Below the pieces are notes generated by a model. That model had not been told where the DNA came from, ran no database searches, and worked only from the letters and a program-made list of their open reading frames with translations. From Lumnitzera littorea (lineage: Eukaryota > Streptophyta > Magnoliopsida > Myrtales > Combretaceae): a stretch of DNA of 64,000 nucleotides. The translations under genes were made by a program, and so were the position numbers. Below, piece by piece: positions 22,823 through 33,460 of the stretch (its first letter is position 1; every line of letters begins with the position of its first letter). Location: contig JAMXBB010000003.1 in assembly GCA_024138015.1 (NCBI GenBank), forward strand, positions 35,763,832-35,827,831, read 5' to 3'.

Positions 22823-24115
22823 CTAGCCTCTAATTCAAGCCCTTATCTACTATTGGGATCTAGAATTTGCAACTTTCAATTTCGGCCCACATGTGTTGAC
22901 ACCCACTATAGAAGAATACTTACAGTTACTTAGTGCCCTACCTTTCGAAGTAGGCATAACTGTCCTAGATCTTAAAGTCTAGCCCGAGAAAGCTTTTATG
23001 ACCTTATTGGGAGTTAAAAAGTCAACCTTAGTGTCATTCTTAGCTTCAGAGGGAAAGAAGTGCCTCAGCATCTTAAGATTAGTAGAGTAGTTCTCAAGCT
23101 TAGACGCTTCTCAGAGATATTGTCAAATCTTTTGTGGGGGATTTGAAGCATGGGCCAAGAAGAGGGTAAATGCTTTTATCGTAGCGGTATATGGGACAGT
23201 GATGTTTCCCATCAGATAAGGTTAAGTCCCTTATAGGATAGCGTAGCTAGTAACTCAATTCTTAATTGGTAAATCCTATATATTGGCATTACTAGCAGAA
23301 CAGTTTAGGACATTCACCCACTTAAGGAAGCAGGGGCACGGATACTTCATGGCTAACCCTACAATTCTTGCCATATGGTTTCTTAGTCACACACAAGGGA
23401 ATGGAGGGAATCTTCTCAAAGCATCCCTGATTGAAAATGTGAATTTGATTGACAATTTTCCCTGTCACCTTGAGTTACTAGATGAAGCTCAATTTAAAGG
23501 ATGGGTGTCAGTCATAAGGAAGATGCAACCAGTAGATTTTATGTGGATAGCTAGATGGAGCCACGGCACTTAAGCCATCCTAGGGTGTATTGATTATGTA
23601 GGGGTCCCTTTCATTGGCATTACGGGTTGTATAAGGTATTTCCCAGCTTATGTCATCGAACAGCTGGGCTCGCTTCAAGAGATATCATATAGAGACTCCT
23701 TAGACGATGTCACATTGAGTTATCAAAATCCTTGATTACCTACGGCTACTTTGATTCAATGATTAGCATAACTTGTGAAGTTGTGGGAATAAAGAGAAGT
23801 CAAGAAGATAGTCAATGTGGGAACTTTGAGAGGCAAAGTCGAAGAATACCGAGCTACAAAGCAGGTCATCTATGATCAGTTGGAGAAGACTGGAAGGATA
23901 CGTATCTTTCACTTACCAAGCAGGCCTACTGAGATACCATACGGGCCAAAGTTGAAGGCCAGTTCGAAGAATGCAAAAGAATCATTGAAGAATTAAAGAT
24001 GGAGAATGGGAGATTGTTGAAAGAGAATCAATTTTTGAGGAGTCAAATTCGAGAAAGAGATGTTACAGTTCGAAAGCTTATGAGAGAAGTTGATGAAGCT
24101 TGTCTTAGCTAGATC
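22823..24115 (+). pseudogene. Ogre-type ORF1, main part
   Basis: The protein resumes just after the solo LTR with LIQALIYYWDLEFATFNFGP and a TPTIEEYLQLLSALP block. Then come VNAFIVAVYGTVMFPI near 23170, the open stretch 23283-23573 (LLAEQFRTFTHLRKQGHGYF, WFLSHTQGNGG, MWIARWSHG), then GCIDYVGVPFIGITGCIRYF and PAYVIEQLGSLQEI. The C-terminal part (about 23820-24110) is charged and coiled-coil-like (YRATKQVIYDQLEKTG). This order matches the protein encoded ahead of gag in Ogre/Tat elements, whose role is not known. Stops and frameshifts break it. The assignment is by eye from the block pattern. Confidence 0.7.
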
Positions 24116-24860
24116 CGTTGACCCTTGTAGATATAGGATTTGAGTTTTTTTTTTTTTAGAAAGATTAGTTAGAATTTTGTTTCTTTTTCTCTTAGTCCGT
24201 TGTATATCTTGGATTTTATGATTGTTAATAAATTTGTAGCTTCATTAAATGAAAACCTCTATTGATTGTATAGTCTTTGGATCATTTTTTTTTTTATTTC
24301 TTGATTTCCTTAAAAAAAATGAATACAAAAAAAAATCAAAAATAAAAGAAAAAAGATTTAACCATCATACTCCTTTTGTAAATTATATCTTACCTTAAAG
24401 TCATCGATTTTGTAAATATCTAAGTTCTCGTTCTTCATTGTCACAGTCTTAATAGAGCTTTCTCTATAAGTCACGACCCTTATGTCATATTTTAATGAGT
24501 CTCCCATTGTAGAATAATTTCCATTTTTCTATATTGCCCTTCTAAAATAATCGTCATCTTATGTCCTTAATTGTCAGTCCCAATATTTCTAATTTTTTTT
24601 TAAATTCGTCGATGTCAGCAGTAGGTTTCTGTAACATAAAATTAACACTGACTTTTTTTTTTTAATAAAAGTCCCCAAAAAATTGTTTTAAAAATTAAAA
24701 ACTTGATTTTTTTTTTTTATAAAAGGAATACAATGTTGCTAACAAGAAAGGATTCTTATAGGTTTTAAAAGATTGCTTTTTAAGTGAGTTGGCTCAACTT
24801 ATAGCCTGTAATCACTCATTTTAAAAAATCAAGATGTTCTAAGCAAACACGAGAAACAAG
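24116..24860 (+). other. ORF1-gag spacer of the Ogre-like element
   Basis: AT-rich, with several T-runs of eight or more, and no coding signal. It lies where Ogre elements have non-coding sequence between ORF1 and gag. Confidence 0.5.
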
Positions 24861-25700
24861 TCAAGGCCATTGCTCATACCCAAGCCTAAGTGCCTATTGA
24901 CACCCCATTTCAAGTAGATGAATTTAAAGAGTTGCAAGTTTATGAGCCCCCCTATCAACATGATACAAGGTTTGGAAAGGTTGTCAAGACTAAATTTGCA
25001 TGTTACTTCCAGGGTTTGAAAGAAAAGGTTGCTACCTTAGAAGAAAAGTAATGATATTAGAAAAAAGGTTCACTAGTATGAAAATGAAAATAAGTTATGT
25101 GCTCAAGTAGCTCGAGAACTTAGATCTTGGTACGAATAAGACATCACAGCCAAAGCATGAAGATTATTCAATGAAAGAGAAATTAGGAGCGAATGTGCCA
25201 ATTGGGAAAGCCTTGAATCAAGACAAGTTTGTCCATAACAAGAGGAGGCGATTTATGCAATTCAAGATTCCAATGGACTAAGTGTTCAAGTAATTGAGAG
25301 ATGTAGGACTACTGACATGTGAAAATTCGCCAAAGAAATACAAGCTAAGGGATCATGACCCTAATAAATGGTGTGGATATCATGTGGGCCAGGTAGGGCA
25401 TACCGTAGAAGACTATTGGAAACCGAGACATAAGGTGCAAGATTTGATTGATGCCAGGATAATCCAAAACCAAATTTTCTAGAGATTGATGGGTCAATTA
25501 GCAGTGGTATTCCTTCCCCAAGTTTTAAAGAAGCATCAAATAGACAACTTTTAGTATTGGGCATTGAAGATCTATTATTATCGTTTGATAAGGTGGCTCA
25601 CTAGTTGAAGCATTTAGGTATATCTCTAAAAGATCTATTTAGTTGAAAAGGCTAAGTTCGAAGAAGTGACAAAAATAAGGGCAAGAAGTGGAAAAGCATT
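24861..25700 (+). pseudogene. Ogre-type gag, C-terminal remnant
   Basis: Pieces readable in order are DTPFQVDEFKELQVYEPPYQ, KFACYFQGLKEKVATLEEK, and an open stretch 25294-25482 with KYKLRDHDPNKWCGYHVGQV, GHTVEDYW and HKVQDLIDARII. The last part matches the zinc-binding end of Ogre/Tat gag (C-X2-H-type with a following GH...C), but the final Cys is Tyr here (VEDYW). The main capsid part of gag is not recognised, so gag is either truncated or too diverged to read. Sequence beyond 25700 loses similarity to any pol domain. The mutated zinc motif argues against function. Confidence 0.65.
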
Positions 25701-27456
25701 TTAGCTCTTTCATTTTTTTCAGAATAATCTTTCATTTTGGAGCTTATAATAGAGACAAGTTATTGAATAAAGCAGTTTTCATATGTATTCTTGTCTTTGT
25801 ATGCTATAAACCTAACTCAATTCAAATAGGGGCATTTTGAATGAGTGAAAATGGATAAAGAAAATATGAACTCGAAACTTAAAACTTTCCACTTAAGGGA
25901 ATGATAACACATTACTTAAAAGGTTTAAGATGAAAACAAGCAACCCATGTCCCCAACATTAACCCTAAACACACATGAGAGTTGAGTGTCACAAGGTGAG
26001 AATTGGGCTCATTCCTTAAAGGAGGTTTGTCTTGAACTTGGTACACGTGTCAAAATGATATTAGGCATTTAGTTCATCATCTTAAACACAGTTATCCCTT
26101 GAAAACCCATTTGAGCTTTTTAAGGATTTTTCTTAAAATTAACCTTGCCAAGAACCATCCCAAACTGGGGCAATTAAGAGGTTAAGGTCATGAATTTAGA
26201 GAAAATGGAGTAGACTAACTTATGCTTGCTTTAGTTGTGCTAATTCATGAGCAAATATTATCATAGATAATTCAATTTCTTTAGAATGAAGAAGAATTTC
26301 AAACCATATACACCTCACTCAGGCCTGTATACTTATTCAAGCACATTAAGTCCATATATTCTTTCCTAAACACTTTAAAACTATATATACTTCTCCTAAG
26401 TTTATACGCTTTGAACCTATGGTTTTAGGACTTTAAATCCTATTAAGCAAGAAAAAAAAAAAAACTTAACAATGGAAGGTGACCACCTTAACCAAAAATA
26501 GAAAACAAAAAGAAAAAAAAATAAAAAAAGAAGAAAAAAGGAAATAAAGATTGAAAATATTAGTAAGGTGATTATCTTTAAATAATAGCCAAATTACCAA
26601 TAAAGCCAAAAGTCCAAACTTGTAATGGTATCCAAAGCCTAAACACTTTTAATTCCCAAGCTCAAAAGCATAGCCCTCACTGTATGATCCTACCCACTAT
26701 ACCACCTTTGATAAAACTCTTTTGACTAAAGAAATAGACTTATCTTAAGTAAAATTTGGTTATGAAACTGAGGCAAGCCCCTGTTTAGTCTCTCATAGGT
26801 TCTTAGCTTGTAAACCTTGGATGAATTGTATACAATTTCTTTCAAAATTATCCAAAGCATGTTGATATCCATTTGCTTAAACCATTGACCAAAAGCCTTA
26901 CATTACAAACCTAGAAAAGACCTATTGATTAACCAAAATGTACCACTTATAAGATAGGCTACAATTTTTCAAATTGATGCTAAGAGTAAAAACAGACCTA
27001 TGAGAGTGTAAGGAAGTCCAATTTGACTAAACATTTCAAGTATTGATATCTATCTCCTTAGTGGAAAATTGAAGAGTTGAGTATTTTCTAAAAAACATGA
27101 ATGGTTTTATCCCAAGCATGAAATTAGTACTTCTAATAAGTTTAGAGATCATGAATTATGCTCTAGGAAACAAGACTGAAAGAACGAGTGATCAATGGGC
27201 AAGGGATAAGCCAACCTCTTATTTGTGATTTTTAGAGTTTTTGAGACTTTTTTACTTGTTAGTAACACAATTGTTTATTGAAAAGTGTTTTTTTTTTGAA
27301 TATTTTGAAAAAAATAAAGGAAGAAAAAAGAAAAAAAAACTTTTCAAAAGAGAAATGAAAATTTTATTTAAAAATTATCAAGGGAGATTTCTTTAAAAAA
27401 AAGTTAAAATTTTCAAAGAATCATCAAAATCTCTTAAACTCAAGTCACATATCAAT
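25701..27456 (+). other. Pol-less 3' region of the Ogre-like element
   Basis: About 1.75 kb of AT-rich sequence where protease, RT, RNase H and integrase should lie. I looked for the DSG, YFDD/YVDD and HHCC/DDE blocks on both strands and saw none. Purine-rich runs occur near 26450-26540 and 27290-27350. Confidence 0.6.
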
Positions 27457-27775
27457 TTGTCAAAGTTGATGAAAGTTTTCTCCCTTTCAAGATTGGTTGC
27501 TCAAGGGAGTGCTATCCAGTCCTTTTTAGAGTCACTTACTCATAGGAGCGCTATTCTATCTAGTCTTTTGCTAAGATCATTTGCTCAAAGAAGTGTTGTC
27601 CTATTCCTTTCTAGGATCGCTTGTTCAAAGGAGCGCTATCCTATCTTAGTTAGATCGCTTGCTCAAAGAAGCATTATCTTATCTTAGTTGAATTGCTTAC
27701 TCAAAGGAGCACCGTCCAATCATTTAAAAGATCACTTACTTATGAGAGCACTTGCTTAAAGGAGCGTCCAGTCTT
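27457..27775 (+). repeat. Tandem array 1, about 39-bp units
   Basis: About eight degenerate units with the shared core TTGCTCAAAGGAGCGCTATC recur with spacings of 38-45 bases (for example near 27501, 27540, 27585, 27625, 27663, 27701, 27740 and 27755; the last spacing is shorter). The 76-codon ORF here is a by-product of the repeat. The array directly precedes array 2 but shares no obvious unit with it. Confidence 0.75.
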
Positions 27776-27804
27776 TAATGGAATGTCATCTTATTTTGTC
27801 TTCG

Positions 27805-29240
27805 AAAGATTTATCCTTTTGAGCAAAATGAATCTTGAAGAGATATATTCTCTTTAGATTATCTGAGCGTATATTGAAGGGATCTATCCTCTTTAGATTA
27901 TCTGAACATATATTAAAGAGATCTATCCTCTTCAAATTATTAACCAGTTTTTGAAATCTTGAAAAGATCTATCCTCTTCGGATTATCCATCAAATAAAAA
28001 ATTAATCTCGAAGAGATTTATCCTCTTCAAATTATTCATAAAAAAGAAATCTTGAAGAAATCTATCCTCTTTGGATTAACTAAATAAAAAAGAAATCTTG
28101 AATCAAGAGAAATCTCGAAGAGATCTATCCTCTTAGGATTGTTCACCAAATCAAAATAAATCTTGAAGAGATATATCCTCTTCGGATTGTTTACCAAAGC
28201 AAAAGAAATCTCAAAGAGATCTATCCTCCTCGGAGTATCTATCAAATCAAAATGAATCTTGAAGAGATCTATTCTCTTCAGATTATCCATCAAATTAAGA
28301 GAAATCTCAAATATATCTATCTCTTTAGATTGTTCACCAAATCAAAAGAGATCTATCCTCTTTGGATTGTTCACCAAATCAAAAGAAATCTCAAAGAGAT
28401 CTATCCTCTTTGGATTATCCATCAAATCAAAACGAACCTTGAAGAAATCTATCCTCTTTAGATTATCCATCAAATCAAAACGAATCTCGAAGAGATCCAT
28501 CCACTTCAGATTATTCAGCAAATTAAGAGAAATCTCAAAGAGATCTATTCTCTTCGGATTATTCACCAAATCAAAAGAAATCTCGAAGAGAACTATCCTC
28601 TTCGAATTGTTCACCAAATCAAAAGAAATCTCGAAGAGATCTATCTTTTTCGAATTATTCACCAAATTAAAACAAATCTCGAAGAGATCTATCCTCTTCG
28701 GATTATCCACCAAACTAAAAGAAATCTTGAAGAGATCTATCCTCTTCAGATTGTTCACTAAATCAAAAGAAATTTCAAAGAGATCTATCATCTTCGGATT
28801 ATCCACCAAACCAAAAGTTATCTTGAAGAGATCTATCATCTTCGAATTGTTTACCAAATCAAAAGAAATTTCAAAGAGATCTATCCTCTTTAGATCATCC
28901 ACTAAACTAAAACCATTTTTTTGGGAATCTCAAAGAGATTTATCCTCTTCGGATTATCTATCAAAGCAAGTTTTTGGAATCTCAAAGAGATTTATCCTCT
29001 TTGGATTATCCACCAAGCAAGTTGTTTTGAAATCTTGAAGAGGTCTATCCTCTTCGAATTATTAAACAAGAGCAAATTTTTTGAAATCTCGAAGAGATCT
29101 ATCCTCTTCGAATTGTCTATTAAAACAAAGTTTTCTCGTAATCTCGAAAAGATCTATCATCTTCGAATTATCAACTAGACCAAAACATTTGTGAAATCTC
29201 GAAGAGATCTATCCTCTTCGGATTATCCACTAAAACAAAT
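27805..29240 (+). repeat. Tandem array 2, about 29 units of 48 bp
   Basis: Roughly 29 units around the core GAGATCTATCCTCTTCGGAT repeat at about 48-bp spacing, more regular between 28340 and 28900 and looser at both ends. Most units contain the inverted repeat CGAAGAG-ATCTATC-CTCTTCG, a possible seven-base-pair hairpin. Because 48 is a multiple of three, long ORFs appear on both strands (28259-29038 plus, 28342-28902 minus), each a 16-residue repeat; I do not regard them as genes. Arrays in this position are known from the hypervariable 3' region of Ogre/Tat elements. Confidence 0.92.
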
Positions 29241-29375
29241 CAATTAGGCCCCCTTAAATTCCTTCATAAAACATAGCTTAGTTGGCCAATTTAGAAGTAG
29301 AGTCTAGCAAAAAAAAGTATCTCTTTTGTCTTTTTAGGGAAGTTCTAATCAAACTTCATTACAAAGAGGAGCGAC

Positions 29376-31767
29376 TGTAGATACTTCATTTTTGTCATTT
29401 TTCGTTTTATTTTAGTTTAGCCAGGTTAATAAATAAACAAAAAATAAGAAAATAAAAAAAATAAAAAACGAAAATTAAAAGAAAAAATAAAAAAAGAGAG
29501 TCGAGCCAAGTCAAATCGTATAAGATCTAGTTGTATTGTATCGAGTCGAGTTGAATTGTATCGAGTTAAATCACATCGGGTCGTTTAGTATCAAATCGGA
29601 TAACGATATGTGATTAATTTAATAAATCATTAAGTTGTTGGAGAATTAGGTTTTATTAAAATAATTTTGGTCCAGTCCGATATAAAATAGATTTTTTATT
29701 TAAATTATATTGGGCTAGATTAAATTTATAATTTATTAAGTAGATTCTTGGGTTAAATCAAATGGAATCGAATCGAATCAAATCGGGCCTAGTAAATAGA
29801 AAGCTCACAATAAAGTAGGGTTTTTTGAAACTAGATCAAACTTTTTAAAAATCCAAAATATATCTTTCGTATTTAAGATTTGTCAAGTCGGCGGGTGACT
29901 GTAAATACGTTTTTTAGAATCCTCATATTTGATCAAATACAATTCACTGGTACCACTACAATTAAAAAAAAAAAAAAAAAAAAACTCAGCCAAAATCCAA
30001 CAACTTGCCGTCACACTCCAATTCCCTATCCAAAGCCAATGTCCCTTAATCCAATTTTAATTCCCTTATCGAAGTCTAAGCCCTTCGCCTGACGCCAACA
30101 GTAATACATTCCAACACGTGATGCTTGAAGCCAAACCGCAAGCTAAGCATAAGCCCCTGACATCCTTTGCTAGATAAACCAACCTAACCAAATTCCACGG
30201 AATATCTAATCTCCAGTCGTACTCCTCACAACGCACCGACTGACCTTCTTCAAGCAATTCCAATCTGTACGATAGCCACACTCCAACTAAAAGTCCCCTG
30301 ATACGTTCCACTGCCTGGCGTTCTTTAATCCATAAAGCCACGATTTATAATCTGAAGTCCAATGTCCCATAAGTAGCCGCACAAGCCAGCAATCCAATTC
30401 GAAGTTTCACACTTTGATTCGAAATCCAAGCTTTAATCCGAAGCACATGACACCATCTAAGCCATATCACACTCCCTTGACCAACGTAATCATTGCCTAG
30501 ACGCAATTCCAATTCGCTTTGATGCAAGCTGAAGTCCTTTAACGTAACACAAAGTCACTTGCCAGACCGAACTTGACACAACCAAGATCAATAGCCATCG
30601 CCAATGTCCTATGTAAGTTGAAGCACATACTGCCACAATTGATCGATGAACAGCACGAGCACGTGTGATACACCGATAGACATATCACGACGATCGCATG
30701 CGACTCGAACAGTTTAAGTAAAAAAAAATTTTATATTTGATTTATTAGTTATTTATTTTATTAGTTAGTTTTATTGTTTTTTTACTAATCTATTTTCATT
30801 CAAGTGCAGGTTTTTTTTATTATTTATTTATTTTATTGCGTATTTTTCTAGACAATTCCAATTGTTCATAAAATTTAGTTAAATTACATTTTTTAATAAA
30901 ATTATGTTTTTTAAAAATACACATATCTTGCGGTTAAGATATGTATTTTATAATTAAAATTTAAAAAAGATACGTATCGAAATATATATCTAATAATTGG
31001 GATTTGAAAGAGAAATATACGAAGATACGTATCTAAATCGTATCTTCAACATATCTTATAATTAGGATTTAGAAAAGATGTCTTTTAACACGTAGTGTTT
31101 TTTAAAAAAAATAATAAAAAATGTTAACCGAGATTTTCAAAAAAGATTTAGTTAGTTAAGGTTTTTTTTTTTTTTTTAATTTGGGAAATTTTGATTTCTT
31201 AGGTTTTTTTTTTAAATAATAATAAATTGATAAATAAACGTAAACTTGGTTCGATTTTCAAATTAAAAAGAATAAACACATTAAATATTTTATAAAAAGA
31301 GAATTATAGCTGGTTTGATCATGACTAGCGGATATATAGGAACATTCAGGGTAACCGCATGTAAAAGTGAAAAAGAAAAAGTTTTTGAAGAAATTCATAA
31401 TAAAAAAATCACTTTAGCCATCTTTTGTATATTTAGGTATATTTTTTTAGTATTTTTTAGGAAATTATAAAAATAAAAGCCTATCAATTTTTCTTTTGTT
31501 TTTACACTGTAATTTAGTCTTAATAGGTTAACTTCCGAGCCCGGTTTTTTCTGGTTTAATTTTTTAAAAATCGTTTTCCTAAAAAATCCGTAGATTAGTG
31601 GCTCCCGAAAACCTTAATTTAATTTTTTACCAGTTAAATTAGTTGGTGACTTGAATTTTTTAAAATTTTTTTAGAAAATATTTCTTTAGTTTAATATTGA
31701 GTAATTTATATTAAGTATGTTGGGTTTAATATAGGTTAAATTAAAGAAATTGAAATAGGACTCGACA
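29376..31767 (+). repeat. Ogre-like element 3' LTR
   Basis: It starts TGTAGATAC after the purine tract AAAGAGGAGCGAC and ends GGACTCGACA, 2392 bp. Compared with the 5' LTR it lacks roughly 36 bases that include the TATA-like motif (the gap falls near 29880), and it has fewer of the degenerate TCG repeats. Minus-strand ORFs at 30066-30527 fall in the LTR and have no recognisable product. Confidence 0.88.
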
Positions 31768-31930
31768 CTTTCTCTTTTAATTTTTACACTTATTATTATT
31801 TTATCATTATCTTAATTATATTCATTATTGCATTTATAACTTAATTTAAAAAAATTTAAAAATTATCGTAATTCTCAATTTACCTCCCTCTTGTCTATTA
31901 GCTTAGTACACTTCACGAACTTTGTCAACA
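31768..31930 (+). repeat. Copia 3' LTR, last part
   Basis: Directly after the Ogre-like element the sequence holds an AT-rich stretch, then CTCAATTTACCTCCCTCTTG and an end at GTCAACA. This is the typical end of SIRE-type LTRs, so the copia LTR resumes here. The next base starts sequence of the gypsy-O protease region. Confidence 0.65.
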
Positions 31931-32579
31931 CCTATTGACAATAGTTGAAAGCTCTTTTTGTCCTTCTTAAAGGTGTAAATGCTGTAGAATTCATCATTGA
32001 TAACTCGTCAGTCGTACTCCCATAGTTGTCCAAGTACGAGGCAGGCAGCATTCTTGGATGCTACGTTAAAGTCTAAACTGTCCTTGTATTTTCTAATGTG
32101 CAGCAAAATCCAGACTTGCCAATGGACATGTACTATTCCTTTTTCATTAAAATAGTGTATTTCATATGGTTCTGGGTGTAGGGAAGTTGGCAGTCTCATT
32201 TTAGCAACAAGCTCAACTTAAATAATATTCGTACAACTTCAATTGTTTATGGTGATATCATAATTCTTCCCATATACCAAGCAATAGATTTGAAACAGTT
32301 TTTCTCTTTGGTCAAGATCTTCCTTGGGTATAGTATTAGGAGCTTGCCTTCCCATTACGGTCATGAGTTCACCAATTTCTTCATTCATTATTTCTTCTTT
32401 AAGCTCTTAAGAGCTCTTACTTTTCAATTCCTTCTCACTTTGGATCTTAAAGGTGGCATTAGGTTCATGTCCTTTCAAGATCGTGACCCTTTTGTTTGAG
32501 CTCTAGGATGTAATATAGCTATACCCAAGGCATTTAAAGTACTTGAATTCTTAGGTCTTTCCTTCAGTTATTCTCTCCT
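31931..32579 (-). pseudogene. Gypsy-O: end of gag and protease, left of gypsy-2
   Basis: The minus strand shows, from right to left, a decayed zinc knuckle near 32500-32560 (YFKCLGYSYI, with first Cys and the His replaced by Tyr), a linker, and a protease piece near 32210-32250 with a degraded active site and a VELVAKMRLPTSLHPEPYEI block. Then come EKGIVHVHWQVWILLHIRKY, a CLVLGQLWEYD block and YTFKKDKKSFQLLSIG, reaching 31931. These are standard Ty3/gypsy protease-to-RT sequences. The RT is expected on the far side of the copia element, off the window. The right edge is cut by gypsy-2. Confidence 0.75.
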
Positions 32580-33460
32580 TGATGCGAATCGTGATTAAGA
32601 ACAGATAAGGCTGATCGTTAGATCAGTCCAAGCATGCTAAAAGCTTAAAAAAGGAGGTGATGGGGAAATGCCTAAAAGGGTGAACGAAAAATAAGCAAAA
32701 CTCACAAATAACTCTAAAGGATATGACAAATTAATAAAACTTCCGAAGACTCATGACACAACTCTATATGACATACGAGATGGTCCAATGAGGCTATTCA
32801 CCACCTAGCCTTACTTAAGGATTAGGATAATAGTGTAATGAAAGTAAACTTTCAGTGTTTATGAGAAGAGGAATATTTAGTGTACTGATAATAATCTCAT
32901 CATTTGCGGCTACATGTATGGGATACTTATACCCAAGAATTTAGGGCAACTTGTTTAAAAGGGAAAAGATAAAAAGAGTATTACTGTAAAGAAATAATGT
33001 ACAAGAATATAAAAAGATAAAAATGAGTATTCAAGAAAAATAATGATTAGTATAACAGATTCTATACGTGGTCCTGTACACATGATAGAGTTGCATTAGT
33101 GATGCCATTAGAGGATGCAGATAAAAGAGTACGATTAGGTTGCTTATCTAAGCAAGGGTGACTGAAGATTAGTCTGGTCTCTCTCTCTCGTGGCTTATCG
33201 GCAAGGATGATGCCTAGCAACTGGTTAGCTTGGACGTGAGTGAGTAAGAGTACATGGTTTAGCTGTCGTCTCGGTATTTTACAATTTGGCATAAAACCTT
33301 TGAAAAGTAGGTAGTCATATGACTTAACGTACAGAGTTGATCGGCAAGGAGATACTCAACTTTGATAAGAGTCGACTGGATTATGAGGATTCATCTTGCC
33401 ATTCCCTTTAGCCCTTGGGCTTGGCTACATATTAAAGGCCCAGTAGACTGATTTCTATCA
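32580..33460 (-). repeat. Gypsy-2 3' LTR
   Basis: Starts TGATGCGAATCG and ends TTTCTATCA in plus-strand reading; 881 bp. Matches 43457-44335 throughout. On the minus strand GGGTATAAGTATCCC (about 32918-32932) corresponds to the TATA region. Confidence 0.9.

Larger units (their letters stand above)
16227..31767 (+). mobile_element. Ogre/Tat-like LTR element lacking pol
   Basis: Two long LTRs (16227-18720 and 29376-31767) bound a 15.5-kb element; without the solo LTR inserted in it the length is about 12.5 kb. Near-identical 5-bp flanks, CATTC and CTTTC, mark the target site. The primer-binding site TTGGCGACTCCATTGGGGA, an extra ORF1 before gag, and a gag ending in a CGYH...GHTVED-type zinc motif all fit Ogre/Tat. 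No protease, RT, RNase H or integrase could be found between gag (to about 25700) and the 3' LTR; that stretch holds AT-rich sequence and two tandem arrays. It is therefore a non-autonomous derivative. Confidence 0.82.
4782..31930 (+). mobile_element. SIRE-like Ty1/copia retrotransposon, split by three insertions
   Basis: Copia pieces on the plus strand fit one element once the inserts are removed: RT (4785-5631), RNase H (11384-11830), a long pol-to-LTR region with an env-like coding remnant (13206-14425), a purine tract (15331-15344), and a 3' LTR split into 15345-16226 and 31768-31930. The inserts are gypsy-A at the left, gypsy-1 (5632-11383) and the Ogre-like element (16227-31767). The long post-pol region and the LTR end (CTCAATTTACCTCCCTCTTG, then ...GTCAACA) resemble the SIRE/Maximus lineage. 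The 5' LTR, gag, protease and integrase are off the left edge. The element lies within gypsy-O, whose protease region starts directly at 31931. Confidence 0.75.

Noticed and set aside
28259..29038. Longest ORF in the window (259 codons), with a 186-codon ORF on the opposite strand
   Set aside because: Both are translations of the 48-bp tandem repeat, whose length is a multiple of three. There is no start context, domain or codon bias to support a gene.
27805..29240. Possible CRISPR-like array
   Set aside because: Units are contiguous and similar over their full length, with no unique spacers, and the setting is a plant retrotransposon.
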